A model generated the notes under the pieces. That model saw only the letters and a program-made list of their open reading frames with translations. It searched no databases and was not told the DNA's origin. The position numbers were made by a program, and so were the translations under genes. This document shows, piece by piece, positions 55,423-63,842 of a DNA stretch of 64,000 nucleotides. Position 1 is the first letter of the stretch. Each line of letters begins with the position of its first letter. The DNA comes from Acetobacter ghanensis (GTDB taxonomy: Bacteria; Pseudomonadota; Alphaproteobacteria; Acetobacterales; Acetobacteraceae), in assembly GCF_001499675.1 (NCBI RefSeq), contig NZ_LN609302.1:528896-592895 (forward strand), given 5' to 3'.

Positions 55423-56622
55423 TCAGCTTTGGTGAGGACTGCGCTTTAACCGGTAACTGATGGCCGCCCCCGCAAGGCAACAGGCTGCACTTGTCAGGAA
55501 CATGGCCGAATAGCCAGAAAACTCGATAATGGGGCCGAGAGTAACGCCCGATCCGGCAATGGCCAGGTCCAGAAAAATGGAATAGGCGCTTAATGCCGCC
55601 CCGCGATTATATGGCCCCGCCTTGTTAACGGCCAGAACGCCCAGTGCAGGGAATAGGAGCGAAAAGCCGGCTCCCGTTAAGGCTGCTCCCAGCAACGCAT
55701 TATAATGAGTGGGGAAAAGGCCAATAATGGTTAGCCCCACGGCTTCGACCAGCAAAGAAACGATGGCAACAAAGACGCCGCCGCGTCGTTTGATCTGTCC
55801 TGCAAAGAAAAAGCGGATGCAAACAAACACAATGCCAAAAACGGCCAGAGCGGTCGCCGCTCCTGCCCAATGGTGTGCCGCATAATAAAGAGCCAGAAAA
55901 GACGAAATGGCGGCAAACCCGATGGAGCCAGCCGCCAGAGCAGAGCCATGCCATAAAACCAGATGCAGAGCCTTGCGGAAGGGAATCGGGTTTTCTGTTG
56001 ACTGATGAGGCTGTGCCCCTTGGTAAAATCCGATAAGCGCTAGACCAAATACCGGCAGAAAAGCGGATAGGGCACCTACGGCTACCAGTCCACCATAAGG
56101 CGGAGGCAGCAGGGCTAAGGTCGCGCCAATAGGTGCGCCCAGTGCAATGCCCCCGTAAGAGCAGATTCCGTTCCACGAAATGGCAAGGGCTGTGTTTTCG
56201 GCTCCCGCGCGGTGGATGTTCCATATAATAACACCCGTTGCGGTCCAGCTTTCTGCCCATCCCAAAAATAGCCGACTGATTAAGAGGATGCCCAGCGAGG
56301 CAGACGGTAGATTATGCAGTGCCCCCGCCCAACCGATGAGTAATCCGGAGCATATGCAGGCCAGTAGGCCGCCAATAACCACGGGTTTGGGGCCAATTTT
56401 ATCCACCAGTCGCCCGGCGGAAGAGCGTGTTGCAAACGTGGCCGCGTATTGCAAGGCAAAGGTCAGCCCGGCAAGAGTTGTACTGTAACCAAGCGTCGTG
56501 TGCACAAAAATTGTCAGAACGGCATTGGGCATGCCGATAACAATATAGACCAGCAGATTGAACAGGACGACGGAGAGAACCTTCCTGAGTGGGGAGGCTG
56601 CAGATGCTTGTGCTGTGACCAT
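55423..56622 (-). CDS. MFS transporter, YhhS/YfcJ-like
   Basis: A 399-residue major facilitator with 12 membrane helices. The first loop motif is ATRSSAGRLVDKIGPKPVVIGGLLACI, consistent with MFS motif A, and the SYGGIALGAPIGATLALL helix resembles the YhhS/YfcJ group of putative drug or sugar exporters. Substrate unknown. It is divergent from the NemR-type regulator gene; the operator at 56773 is 150 bp from its start, so control by that regulator is possible. Confidence 0.8.
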   Translation of the reverse strand: MVTAQASAASPLRKVLSVVLFNLLVYIVIGMPNAVLTIFVHTTLGYSTTLAGLTFALQYAATFATRSSAGRLVDKIGPKPVVIGGLLACICSGLLIGWAGALHNLPSASLGILLISRLFLGWAESWTATGVIIWNIHRAGAENTALAISWNGICSYGGIALGAPIGATLALLPPPYGGLVAVGALSAFLPVFGLALIGFYQGAQPHQSTENPIPFRKALHLVLWHGSALAAGSIGFAAISSFLALYYAAHHWAGAATALAVFGIVFVCIRFFFAGQIKRRGGVFVAIVSLLVEAVGLTIIGLFPTHYNALLGAALTGAGFSLLFPALGVLAVNKAGPYNRGAALSAYSIFLDLAIAGSGVTLGPIIEFSGYSAMFLTSAACCLAGAAISYRLKRSPHQS

Positions 56623-56772
56623 TCTGTGATTTGATCAGATTTCAGCCAATTTGCACAGCAAGGAAGCCGGGAGGCAGCACTGTTGTTGGTCCAGTTTTTA
56701 TGAAGGGGAAGGCCGTGTTTTTACACGGGTGAGGTGTAGGATACTGTTTTGCATAGGACTTTAAAAGAATTT

Positions 56773-56790
56773 ATAGACCGTTCGGTCTAT
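56773..56790. promoter_or_regulatory. NemR-type operator upstream of the TetR-family gene
   Basis: ATAGACCG-TT-CGGTCTAT is a perfect palindrome with 8-bp arms, 5 bp upstream of the -35 hexamer. It contains TAGACCNNNNGGTCTA, which as I recall is the E. coli NemR box. It is the natural autoregulation site for the TetR-family gene that follows. Confidence 0.85.
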
Positions 56791-56795
56791 TTGTA

Positions 56796-56824
56796 TTGAC
56801 TGTTTTTAGTAGATCCTCTATCAA
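56796..56824 (+). promoter_or_regulatory. Predicted sigma70 promoter of the NemR-type gene
   Basis: TTGACT (56796-56801), 17-bp spacer, TATCAA (56819-56824). A start of transcription about 7 bp on would fall at the ATG at 56831, and no ribosome site is seen, so the mRNA would be leaderless. The operator is just upstream. Confidence 0.65.
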
Positions 56825-56830
56825 ATCTCT

Positions 56831-57424
56831 ATGAGTGTTGTAGAAAAGCATAATGCTGCCAGAAGGCGTATTGTAGAAGCTGCGCGTTCTATTGTTGGAG
56901 AACGTGGGTTTTCTGCTGTAGGTATTTCCCAGATATTGGAAGTGGCCAGCATTCCCAAGGGATCATTCTACCATTATTTTGATTCCAAGGAAGCTTTTGG
57001 TGAAGAGCTTTTGCGCATCTACATGGATGATTATCTACAAAAAATGGATACTTTGTTTTCAGCAGAAGTGGGGAATGCCGCGGACCAACTGTTCGCATAT
57101 TTTCGCTTCTGGCAGGAAACCCACGTGGATGGAAAAACAGGCGACAAATGCCTGATTGTTAAACTGGCGGCTGAGGTGTCTGACCTGTCAGAGCGGATGC
57201 GCCGGATTTTGGATACTGGTACCGCCAAAGCCATAGACCGTATTGCCCGTACTATTGCGGAGGGGCAGCAGGAAGGCTCTGTGCAGAGCGGGATGAATGC
57301 GCAGGCTCTGGCTGGTGCTTTGTACCAGTTGTGGCTGGGGGCAACCCTGATGGTCAAGATTACCCACAGGTCGCAACCCTTTGAAAAAACATGGCAGGCG
57401 TCCGAGCGGCTGCTTCTTCCCTGA
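56831..57424 (+). CDS. NemR-type TetR-family redox/electrophile repressor
   Basis: A 197-residue TetR protein. The N-terminal HTH contains ILEVASIPKGSFYHYFDSKEAFGEELLRIYM, closely matching E. coli NemR. The only Cys, Cys107 in KCLIVKLAAEVSDLSE, aligns with NemR Cys106, and Lys176 in GATLMVKITHRSQPFE aligns with NemR Lys175, the pair that forms the reversible sulfenamide in E. coli under bleach or electrophiles; NemR Cys116 is Ser here. It probably represses itself and the nearby aldehyde dehydrogenase through CGGTCTAT sites. An operator and promoter lie immediately upstream. Confidence 0.88.
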   Translation: MSVVEKHNAARRRIVEAARSIVGERGFSAVGISQILEVASIPKGSFYHYFDSKEAFGEELLRIYMDDYLQKMDTLFSAEVGNAADQLFAYFRFWQETHVDGKTGDKCLIVKLAAEVSDLSERMRRILDTGTAKAIDRIARTIAEGQQEGSVQSGMNAQALAGALYQLWLGATLMVKITHRSQPFEKTWQASERLLLP

Positions 57425-57539
57425 TTAGGGCGGGGCAGGTCTGCGTTAAACAGGACTGTCCCCGTCTTTTTTTGAATCCCACGAAATTACAGGCATTTAC
57501 AGCGCATTTGCACCGCGTGCAGAGCGGATATGAGACGAT

Positions 57540-57547
57540 CGGTCTAT
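57540..57547. promoter_or_regulatory. CGGTCTAT half-site before the dehydrogenase promoter
   Basis: CGGTCTAT at 57540-57547 repeats the right arm of the operator at 56773, just 8 bp upstream of the -35 hexamer, as in the regulator's own promoter. The left half (AGACGA) is imperfect, so affinity could be lower. Confidence 0.6.
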
Positions 57548-57555
57548 TTATTGCG

Positions 57556-57584
57556 TTGACCGTATCTATATCCAAACATATATA
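57556..57584 (+). promoter_or_regulatory. Strong sigma70-like promoter of the aldehyde dehydrogenase
   Basis: TTGACC (57556-57561), 17-bp spacer, TATATA (57579-57584). This is close to consensus and sits at the same distance from a CGGTCTAT site as the regulator's own promoter. Transcription would start near 57591, leaving a long leader before the ATG at 57850. Confidence 0.7.
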
Positions 57585-57738
57585 GACAACATGGGCAGCA
57601 CGGAAAAATCAGGCCGTTGCATAAGGCGTTGCAGGTCTTGTTTTTGCGTGTGGAGCCATGGTCGAGCACTCACTCTGCCAGTTGCGGGCAAACGTTGTGG
57701 CAGCCACATGCGGCACTGCGTTTGCTCATATTGGAGTT

Positions 57739-57748
57739 GACCGGTCTA
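57739..57748. promoter_or_regulatory. Second NemR-like site in the dehydrogenase leader
   Basis: GACCGGTCTA contains the palindrome GACCGGTC and repeats the CGGTCTA half-site. It lies within the predicted transcript, about 100 bp before the start codon. It lacks the 4-nt spacer of the first operator, so it is a weaker candidate. Confidence 0.45.
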
Positions 57749-57849
57749 TTCATTATTCCTCCCGAATCCTTGTTCAGTCAGGAAGCGGGAAGCGGGGCAG
57801 GCTTCTTACACGGTCTGTTCTGGCTACCTTTAACACTTGTGAGGTAAAA

Positions 57850-59241
57850 ATGGCCTACGCGACAACAAACCCTTATACGGGTGAAGTTCTTGCCACTTTC
57901 CCCGATGCAACGGATGCAGAAGTCCAGACCGCATTGACGGAAGCCCATGCGGCTTATGAAAGCTGGCGCGAAACATCCTTCGCGGAGCGTGCACGCATTA
58001 TGAATGCTGCGGCAGCTATTCTGCGCCGCGATGTGGACAAGTATGCCAAGCTTGGCACCATCGAAATGGGCAAGCTGTTTGAAGAATCCAAAAAAGAAGT
58101 CATTCTTTCTGCGGAAATTTTTGAATATTACGCAAAGTATGCGGAAGAACTGCTTAAGCCTGAAGCGCTGCCAGTTGCAGATCCGTCAGAAGGCAAGGCA
58201 GTTCTGGTGCATGAGCCCCTGGGCATTGTGCTGGCCATTGAGCCGTGGAACTTCCCCTTCTATCAGGTCGTCCGCATTATTGCGCCTCAGCTTTCTGCCG
58301 GTAACGCTGTGCTGCTCAAACATGCTTCCAATCTGCCGCAGTGTGCTGCCGCCTGCCAGAGCCTGATGGAAGAAGCCGGTCTGCCCAAAGGCCTTTTCCG
58401 CAACCTGTATGCTGCTCGCCCGCACACAGCCATGATCCTGAACGACCCGCGTGTTTGCGGTGTGGCTCTGACCGGGTCTGAAGGTGCTGGGGTTATTATT
58501 GCTGGCACGGCTGGTAAGGCGCTGAAAAAAGCCACCATGGAACTGGGTGGGGCAGATGCCTTTATCGTGCTGGATGATGCCGATGTAGAAAAAGCAGTTA
58601 AGTGGGCTGTTCTGGGCCGTCACTGGAATGCTGGTCAGGTTTGCGTATCTGCCAAGCGTCTGATTGTGGCTGACGCAATTTATGACCGCTTCCTGGAACT
58701 GTACAAAAAGGGTGTTGCCGAACTGAAGGCTGGCGACCCGATGGACCCGTCCACCACGCTTGCTCCTCTTTCGTCTCAGGGTGCCAAGGACGATCTGCAT
58801 GACCAGGTCACGCGGGCCATCAAACACGGCGCCAAGGTGGAAGTTATTGGTGCGCCTGTGCCGGGTAAAGGGGCCTTCTTCCAGCCGCTGCTGATGACCG
58901 GTCTGGATGAAAACAACGAAGCCCGTCATTGGGAATTCTTTGGTCCTGTCACACAGCTTTACCGTGCGAAGGACGAAGACGATGCCGTGCGTATCGCTAA
59001 CGATTCGCCCTATGGTCTGGGTGGTTCTGTCTTTACGCGTGATGAAGCACGTGGTGCACGCGTTGCAGCACGCATCCGCACGGGCATGGTGTTCATCAAC
59101 CATCCGCTGGTGCCAAAAGCTGACCTGCCGTTTGGTGGTATTGCGCGCTCCGGTTATGGGCGTGAACTGATTGGGCTTGGGATCAAGGAATTTGTGAACC
59201 ACAAGCTGATCAATACGGTTGATATTGACGCACCGTTCTAA
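57850..59241 (+). CDS. Aldehyde dehydrogenase, succinate-semialdehyde dehydrogenase (Sad/YneI-like) short form
   Basis: A 463-residue NAD(P)+-dependent aldehyde dehydrogenase. It has EPWNFPFYQVVRIIAPQLSAGNAVLLKHA, the cofactor-binding region TGSEGAGVIIAGTAGKALKKATMELGG with catalytic Glu, and the catalytic Cys in WNAGQVCVSAKR near residue 261. Length and layout match the short Sad/YneI group, which oxidise succinate semialdehyde or other aldehydes. Start is the ATG at 57850 after GAGG. It is preceded by promoter and half-sites of the NemR-type regulator, so aldehyde or electrophile stress may induce it. Confidence 0.91.
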   Translation: MAYATTNPYTGEVLATFPDATDAEVQTALTEAHAAYESWRETSFAERARIMNAAAAILRRDVDKYAKLGTIEMGKLFEESKKEVILSAEIFEYYAKYAEELLKPEALPVADPSEGKAVLVHEPLGIVLAIEPWNFPFYQVVRIIAPQLSAGNAVLLKHASNLPQCAAACQSLMEEAGLPKGLFRNLYAARPHTAMILNDPRVCGVALTGSEGAGVIIAGTAGKALKKATMELGGADAFIVLDDADVEKAVKWAVLGRHWNAGQVCVSAKRLIVADAIYDRFLELYKKGVAELKAGDPMDPSTTLAPLSSQGAKDDLHDQVTRAIKHGAKVEVIGAPVPGKGAFFQPLLMTGLDENNEARHWEFFGPVTQLYRAKDEDDAVRIANDSPYGLGGSVFTRDEARGARVAARIRTGMVFINHPLVPKADLPFGGIARSGYGRELIGLGIKEFVNHKLINTVDIDAPF

Positions 59242-59250
59242 AAGGCGGAA

Positions 59251-59276
59251 TCCGGCGGGAGGAAACTTCCGCCGGA
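59251..59276 (+). terminator. Hairpin after the aldehyde dehydrogenase
   Basis: TCCGGCGG (59251-59258) pairs with CCGCCGGA (59269-59276) around a 10-nt loop, 10 bp after the dehydrogenase stop. There is no good T-run (ACTTTAAA follows), so termination may need another factor. Confidence 0.5.
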
Positions 59277-59430
59277 ACTTTAAAAACTGACTATCTATAC
59301 TTGATGCTTTTCTAGGAAAGTATCCGATAAAAATTCCCCGTTCAAAATAAATCTCTGTGCTTCCTACGCGGAAAAACTGCCGTACCGGCTCTTCCATCCT
59401 GCATATTTTTTAAAGAGGCTTGTCAAACTG

Positions 59431-60723
59431 ATGGCGTCCAGGTCTGAAATTCTCATTGTTGGCGGTGGTGTGGCCGGACTGGCTCTTGCAACGCGTCTTG
59501 GTAAAACTCTTGGCAAACAGGGTAAGGCCCGTATTACTCTGGTGGATAAGAGCTTCTGCCACGTCTGGAAACCAATGCTGCATTGTTTTGCGGCAGGTAC
59601 AGTCATGAACGAGAATGACCGTATTAGTTTTATGTCTCAGGCAAGTGGGAATCATTTTGAATTCTGGCCGGGTGAGGTGGTCTCTCTCGACCGGGGCAAG
59701 CGGGAAGTGACCTTAAGCCCATTTCATGCTTCCGATGGTACGACTGTGCTTGAAAGCCGCACATTAACGTATGATGCCATTGTGCTGTCGGTAGGAAGCT
59801 GTGCCAATGATTTTGGTACGCCCGGGGTTAAGGAAAACTGCCTGTTTATTGACAACCTTGTAGAAGCCAATGCTTTTAACGAAAAGTTCCGTATGGAACT
59901 GCTCAAAGCATTTGCCAAGACTTCCAAACTGGACATCGCCATTGTGGGTGGGGGGGCTACCGGCACCCAGCTTGCGGCGGAACTGCACAAGTCGCTAGAA
60001 ATTGTGGACCCGGTGAGTTTGCATGCTTTTGGTAAGGAACCCCCTAAGCTCAGCATCACTCTGCTTCAGTCTGGTGCCCGTATTCTTCCGGCTTTTCCTG
60101 AATCCGTGTCAGCAGCAGCACAGCAGGAACTTGAGCGTATTGGTGTAAATGTGCGCACATCGGCCCGCGTGGCCGGAGCGGATCAGACTGGTTTTATTCT
60201 TAAGGATGGTACGCATGTGCCCGCTACGCTGCGTGTGTGGGCAGCGGGTGTTAAAGCGCCGGAAGTAACCCGTGCATATGGTGGGCTTTCACTTAACAAG
60301 TCTGGTCAGATTCAGGTTAAAACAAACCTGTGTTCAGTCGATGATGATCGGATTTTTGCAATGGGAGACTGCTCTTTTATTGTGGATGATCCTTTGCCTG
60401 CTACGGCGCAGGTTGCCCGCCAGCAGGCCATTCATCTTGCCAAGCATCTTCCTGCATGGATTGAACATGGGACGGAAGTGCCATCCTGCATTTTCCACAA
60501 TAAAGGCGCTATTGTTGCGTTGGGGAATTATAATGGCTGGGCCGCATTGCCGGGCGGCCGGGTTCTGGGTGGCGGGTTTATGCACGGACTTTCCGCGCGC
60601 ATTGGCCACATCATGCTTTACAGGAAGCATCAGGTGGAACTTTACGGATGGTTGCGTGGATTGGCTTCCATTCTTGCAGATAAAATTGAAACCTTTATTC
60701 GTCCACCCGTCCGGTTGGATTGA
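59431..60723 (+). CDS. ndh: Type II NADH:quinone dehydrogenase (NDH-2)
   Basis: A 430-residue flavoprotein. The FAD site is ILIVGGGVAGLALATRLG near residues 7-24, the NADH site is IAIVGGGATGTQLAAELHKSL near 170-190, and a conserved late motif is DRIFAMGDCSFI plus PATAQVARQQAIHLAKHL. It oxidises NADH and passes electrons to quinone without pumping protons, important in acetic acid bacteria. The last 60 residues include the membrane-binding amphipathic end. A terminator follows. Confidence 0.95.
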   Translation: MASRSEILIVGGGVAGLALATRLGKTLGKQGKARITLVDKSFCHVWKPMLHCFAAGTVMNENDRISFMSQASGNHFEFWPGEVVSLDRGKREVTLSPFHASDGTTVLESRTLTYDAIVLSVGSCANDFGTPGVKENCLFIDNLVEANAFNEKFRMELLKAFAKTSKLDIAIVGGGATGTQLAAELHKSLEIVDPVSLHAFGKEPPKLSITLLQSGARILPAFPESVSAAAQQELERIGVNVRTSARVAGADQTGFILKDGTHVPATLRVWAAGVKAPEVTRAYGGLSLNKSGQIQVKTNLCSVDDDRIFAMGDCSFIVDDPLPATAQVARQQAIHLAKHLPAWIEHGTEVPSCIFHNKGAIVALGNYNGWAALPGGRVLGGGFMHGLSARIGHIMLYRKHQVELYGWLRGLASILADKIETFIRPPVRLD

Positions 60724-60763
60724 TATTTTACAAAAAGCATAAGTGACAGGTTTAAAAATTTAG

Positions 60764-60806
60764 CCGTAAGGGAAAGGCATAATCGCTTTTCCCTTACGGT
60801 TTTTTA
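60764..60806 (+). terminator. Terminator after ndh
   Basis: CCGTAAGGGAAA and TTTCCCTTACGG (60764-60799 region) make a 12-bp stem with an 11-12 nt loop, followed by TTTTTT. A strong rightward intrinsic terminator. Confidence 0.92.
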
Positions 60807-60866
60807 TTGCGCGGAATGTGTAAAAACAGCCCTTCAGGCTGGTGCGGTCTTGCTGTGACCCAATGT

Positions 60867-62738
60867 TCAGTTCTGGAAGGGGTAATACCGGAAAGTGACA
60901 AAAACCGTGTTGCCGTTTGCGGTGGGGCGAGAAACATTGCCGGAATTATCAACTCCGCGGAAAGCGAACTTGCGTACATAAGTGTATTGCAAACCCGCCA
61001 TAACACTCCCGTAATGCCCGTCCAGCAGATGCCACCAGCCCCCCATTGTGTAGGATGCCAGAGATTGCGTCTCGGCATTGCAGGTGCCCATCATAATTGC
61101 ACAGCCCGAAAGGTTGGCGTTGGGTGACCCGTAGCCGTAATAACTGCCATCCGCACCTTCATAAACCGTGCGGTGGGCAGCCTCGACCCCACCGTAGGTG
61201 TACAGGAGCAGGTTATCTGTTGGGTGACCGATCAGACCGAGTGAACCAATAATTTCCCGCAAAGGGGCTGGTGCGCCGGAACTGCGGAATGTCATGTCTG
61301 GCAGCTGGCTGGGGCCATATCGCCCAATCCCTTTGCCTGCAAGCACATCCCCCACAAGCTGCATTTTGCCAGAGAGCAAAGGCACGGCCATGGACCCTCC
61401 AACACCCCCGCCAAATGCTACGCGGGAACGGGCCTGACCACCAAGACCACCAGAACTTCCACCATTCACCACAATAGTGCGGAACCACCGTGCCAGACCG
61501 TACAGTTCGAAATGGCCAACGGATGTATCTACAGCACCTTTCAGAACAATGTCCGGGGCAACATCAAGGCTGTAATGGGCCTCCGGGTCCAGCATCCCGG
61601 TGCCTGTGCTGTTGTAAATAACGTGTGGGCCAGATGTTTGGCCCATGGCCGCGGGGATGTTGCCGCCGGAATCCAGCGTTGAATCGTCAAACCCGAGTGT
61701 CGCCTGTGGTGTTTCTACAGAGAGGCCAAGCCACCATTTGCGGTGGAAATCCTTGATGACGCGGACCTGTGGAACACGTGTGAAAATAACACCGGGGATG
61801 AGGTTGCTATCTACAACCGGAGGCAACTGCTCGTGCCTGCGGAGCAGCGTGTTGGTGTAGCCTGTTGTCAGGCTCCAGGCCTGCCCAGCCAGAAAGTGCA
61901 GACCGAGGTCTCGGTCATCCGCAGCAAGGTAAGCCTGCCGCATTCTGGGAACATAACTGTTGGTCTGCACAGCGTTGGAGTTGCTGCCAGACCCACCAAA
62001 GTCCCCCTCCACATAGGCTTCAACCGTTACGCCTTTAGCTGGCTTCCCTTCAATCAGCATACTAAAGCGGCTGAGCTGGGCTGTAGGGCGGTATTCCGAG
62101 GCATGTGCGTTGGGGTTGCCGGAATAAGGGAAGGACCCCCACGGAGTAGCAGGGCCGGCAGTCAGGTTCTTGTCCCGATAGATGTTGGACATATCCACAA
62201 AGCCGCCCAGTTTGACCGAGACCGAACCGATTTTAAAAATGGGGGGCAGGCTGTCCACTTCCGTTTGGGTTAGTGCAGTGGGGCTGGAGGAGGACAGATT
62301 GATGCTTTTGACGCTTTGCATGTCCTCCGCTACGTTCGCCGGAGCAGGATCGACAGAAAACGGCTCTACCGGCTGGTCGTTGATGCGGACTGGGCCTGCC
62401 AGCTCTTCTTCCGGATGGCCGGTCAGATGGGGAAGGCTGGAGGTGGCGGCATGAGGCACGGTTTTGTCAGAGGCCTGTAAGCCGGGGCCATATTTGGCTG
62501 CGGGGTTTTGTACATTACCGGTTGCATGATGCGGGATGGCATGGGCGACCTTCTGACTTTTTTGCAGGTCGCGAACCTGTGCCTGAAGTTGCAGAACCAT
62601 GCTGCGGAGTTGTGCAATTTCGGCGCTGTTGTCCGCATGGGCGGGTTCAGGCAGGCACGCCATGCAGGTTATGGCGAACGACAGCCCAAAACACCAAAGC
62701 TCCTGCCTATGGTTATGCGGAAAATACTGCTTTTTCAC
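60867..62738 (-). CDS. DcaP-like outer-membrane porin with N-terminal coiled coil
   Basis: A 623-residue secreted beta-barrel protein. From the GTG at 62738 it starts with a signal peptide (QELWCFGLSFAITCMACLPEPAHA) followed by a heptad coiled coil (SAEIAQLRSMVLQLQAQVRDLQK), which trimerises. An uncharged Pro/His/Thr-rich stretch comes next, then the porin barrel starting about residue 150 (FKIGSVSVKLGGFVDMSN), ending in aromatic FRYYPFQN, as outer-membrane barrels do. It resembles DcaP porins, which take up dicarboxylates or other small solutes. The frame is open to 63047, but that 103-residue extension is not part of the protein. A Crp/Fnr-family gene lies just upstream. Confidence 0.85.
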   Translation of the reverse strand: MKKQYFPHNHRQELWCFGLSFAITCMACLPEPAHADNSAEIAQLRSMVLQLQAQVRDLQKSQKVAHAIPHHATGNVQNPAAKYGPGLQASDKTVPHAATSSLPHLTGHPEEELAGPVRINDQPVEPFSVDPAPANVAEDMQSVKSINLSSSSPTALTQTEVDSLPPIFKIGSVSVKLGGFVDMSNIYRDKNLTAGPATPWGSFPYSGNPNAHASEYRPTAQLSRFSMLIEGKPAKGVTVEAYVEGDFGGSGSNSNAVQTNSYVPRMRQAYLAADDRDLGLHFLAGQAWSLTTGYTNTLLRRHEQLPPVVDSNLIPGVIFTRVPQVRVIKDFHRKWWLGLSVETPQATLGFDDSTLDSGGNIPAAMGQTSGPHVIYNSTGTGMLDPEAHYSLDVAPDIVLKGAVDTSVGHFELYGLARWFRTIVVNGGSSGGLGGQARSRVAFGGGVGGSMAVPLLSGKMQLVGDVLAGKGIGRYGPSQLPDMTFRSSGAPAPLREIIGSLGLIGHPTDNLLLYTYGGVEAAHRTVYEGADGSYYGYGSPNANLSGCAIMMGTCNAETQSLASYTMGGWWHLLDGHYGSVMAGLQYTYVRKFAFRGVDNSGNVSRPTANGNTVFVTFRYYPFQN

Positions 62739-62940
62739 CCTGACCGATCCTCGCGTGCCGGTGAGAGGCGAACATACTGTGAGCGCCTTACCAGTAACGG
62801 AGGAGTGATTTAACGGGAAATGACCGGGTATAGATATGCCAATTTGGCGACCCATCCATACAGCGGCAGATATTGGGGGGCAGGCAACCCTTGGTTCTGC
62901 TGTTTCCTGTTGGTCATCATTGTAACTGTAAATGGACGTG

Positions 62941-63630
62941 TTATGCGCTTTCCAGCTTTTTGATGTTGAGTTGTATCTGGCGGTGATTAATTTTTTTGAT
63001 GTAGTTCTCGGTTTCCAGATATCTGAATATTCTACTTGTTGTTTCAAACGTCATACCCAGATAGTCCGCAATATCCTTTCGGCTCATAATCAGTGTCAGC
63101 ACTTGGGCAATGGGGTCGAAGTAGTCCTGCTGTTTGCTGTATGCCAGCAGAAAACCAATCAGTTTGCTGGTGGCGGTTGGGTACGACATGAGGATGATAT
63201 GGTTTTTGGCCGCCATTAGAGAGGCTGTTTTCTGCTGGAGTAGCAGGGTTGATATGCTTGGGTAATCCTGAGCCAGAGCCAGCATGGCATTACGGCGGAA
63301 GCGTTTTAAATGGACGTCCACCAGCGTAACGGCCGACCACGCGTAAACTTCGGTCTCCATAATGCCGAAAAATCTGTCAGGCCATAAGAAGTCGAGCACA
63401 AGGTTACGACCATCTTCAATCTGATAATCCAGCCTGAGCGCGCCAGATTGAACGAAGTAAATGAAGTCTGCACTTTCTCCCTGTCGAAACACCACACTTT
63501 TTGCGGGTTTTTGCAGGTCCGTGCCGACCTGCTCCAGTGCGGAGGATGCTTCTGCCGTAAGACTGTGGGAATGATACGGGCGCAGGGCGCCAACGTAACT
63601 CTGGCTATGTATGGGGGGAACGTGCAGCAC
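62941..63630 (-). CDS. Crp/Fnr-family transcription regulator
   Basis: A 229-residue regulator. The cyclic-nucleotide-like domain reads VVFRQGESADFIYFVQSGALRLDYQIEDGRNLVLDFLWPDRFFG, and the winged-helix reader is SRKDIADYLGMTFETTSRIFRYLETENYIKKINHRQIQL. No Cys is present, so it is neither an Fe-S FNR nor a clear cAMP receptor; the ligand is unknown. It starts at a GTG (63630) without a strong ribosome site. It is 202 bp upstream of the porin gene, on the same strand, and may control it. Confidence 0.87.
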   Translation of the reverse strand: MLHVPPIHSQSYVGALRPYHSHSLTAEASSALEQVGTDLQKPAKSVVFRQGESADFIYFVQSGALRLDYQIEDGRNLVLDFLWPDRFFGIMETEVYAWSAVTLVDVHLKRFRRNAMLALAQDYPSISTLLLQQKTASLMAAKNHIILMSYPTATSKLIGFLLAYSKQQDYFDPIAQVLTLIMSRKDIADYLGMTFETTSRIFRYLETENYIKKINHRQIQLNIKKLESA

Positions 63631-63842
63631 GTTATGGACTACCGTACAGGGGGCATTTGGGGGTTTTGCAGTTGCTTTTGTTCATGTTGCGCTATCCTCA
63701 TGCCGGTAAACCCCTGCTGTCATGACGACCGTGTTAAATGCCGGGAACATAAGTAAACGAAACGGGTGCGTTTCGCAATATTATCAGTGCATTCTTTGGG
63801 CGGTGGCAGGTGTTCCAACCTGCCACGTGTGTTGCCGTGGTT

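Larger units (their letters stand above)
57425..57849. other. Regulatory leader of the aldehyde dehydrogenase gene
   Basis: About 425 bp between the regulator stop and the preferred dehydrogenase start. It holds a strong promoter (57556-57584) next to a CGGTCTAT half-site, a second half-site near 57739-57748, and then a predicted untranslated leader of roughly 260 nt. The dehydrogenase frame is open into this region from an ATG at 57658, but that part is not conserved protein sequence. Confidence 0.65.

Noticed and set aside
57658..57849. 64-residue N-terminal extension of the aldehyde dehydrogenase
   Set aside because: The ATG at 57850 has a good ribosome site and starts at the conserved dehydrogenase N-terminus; the upstream region holds regulatory sites.
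62739..63047. 103-residue N-terminal extension of the porin frame
   Set aside because: The extension is polar and lacks protein-like features, whereas the GTG at 62738 gives a clean signal peptide.
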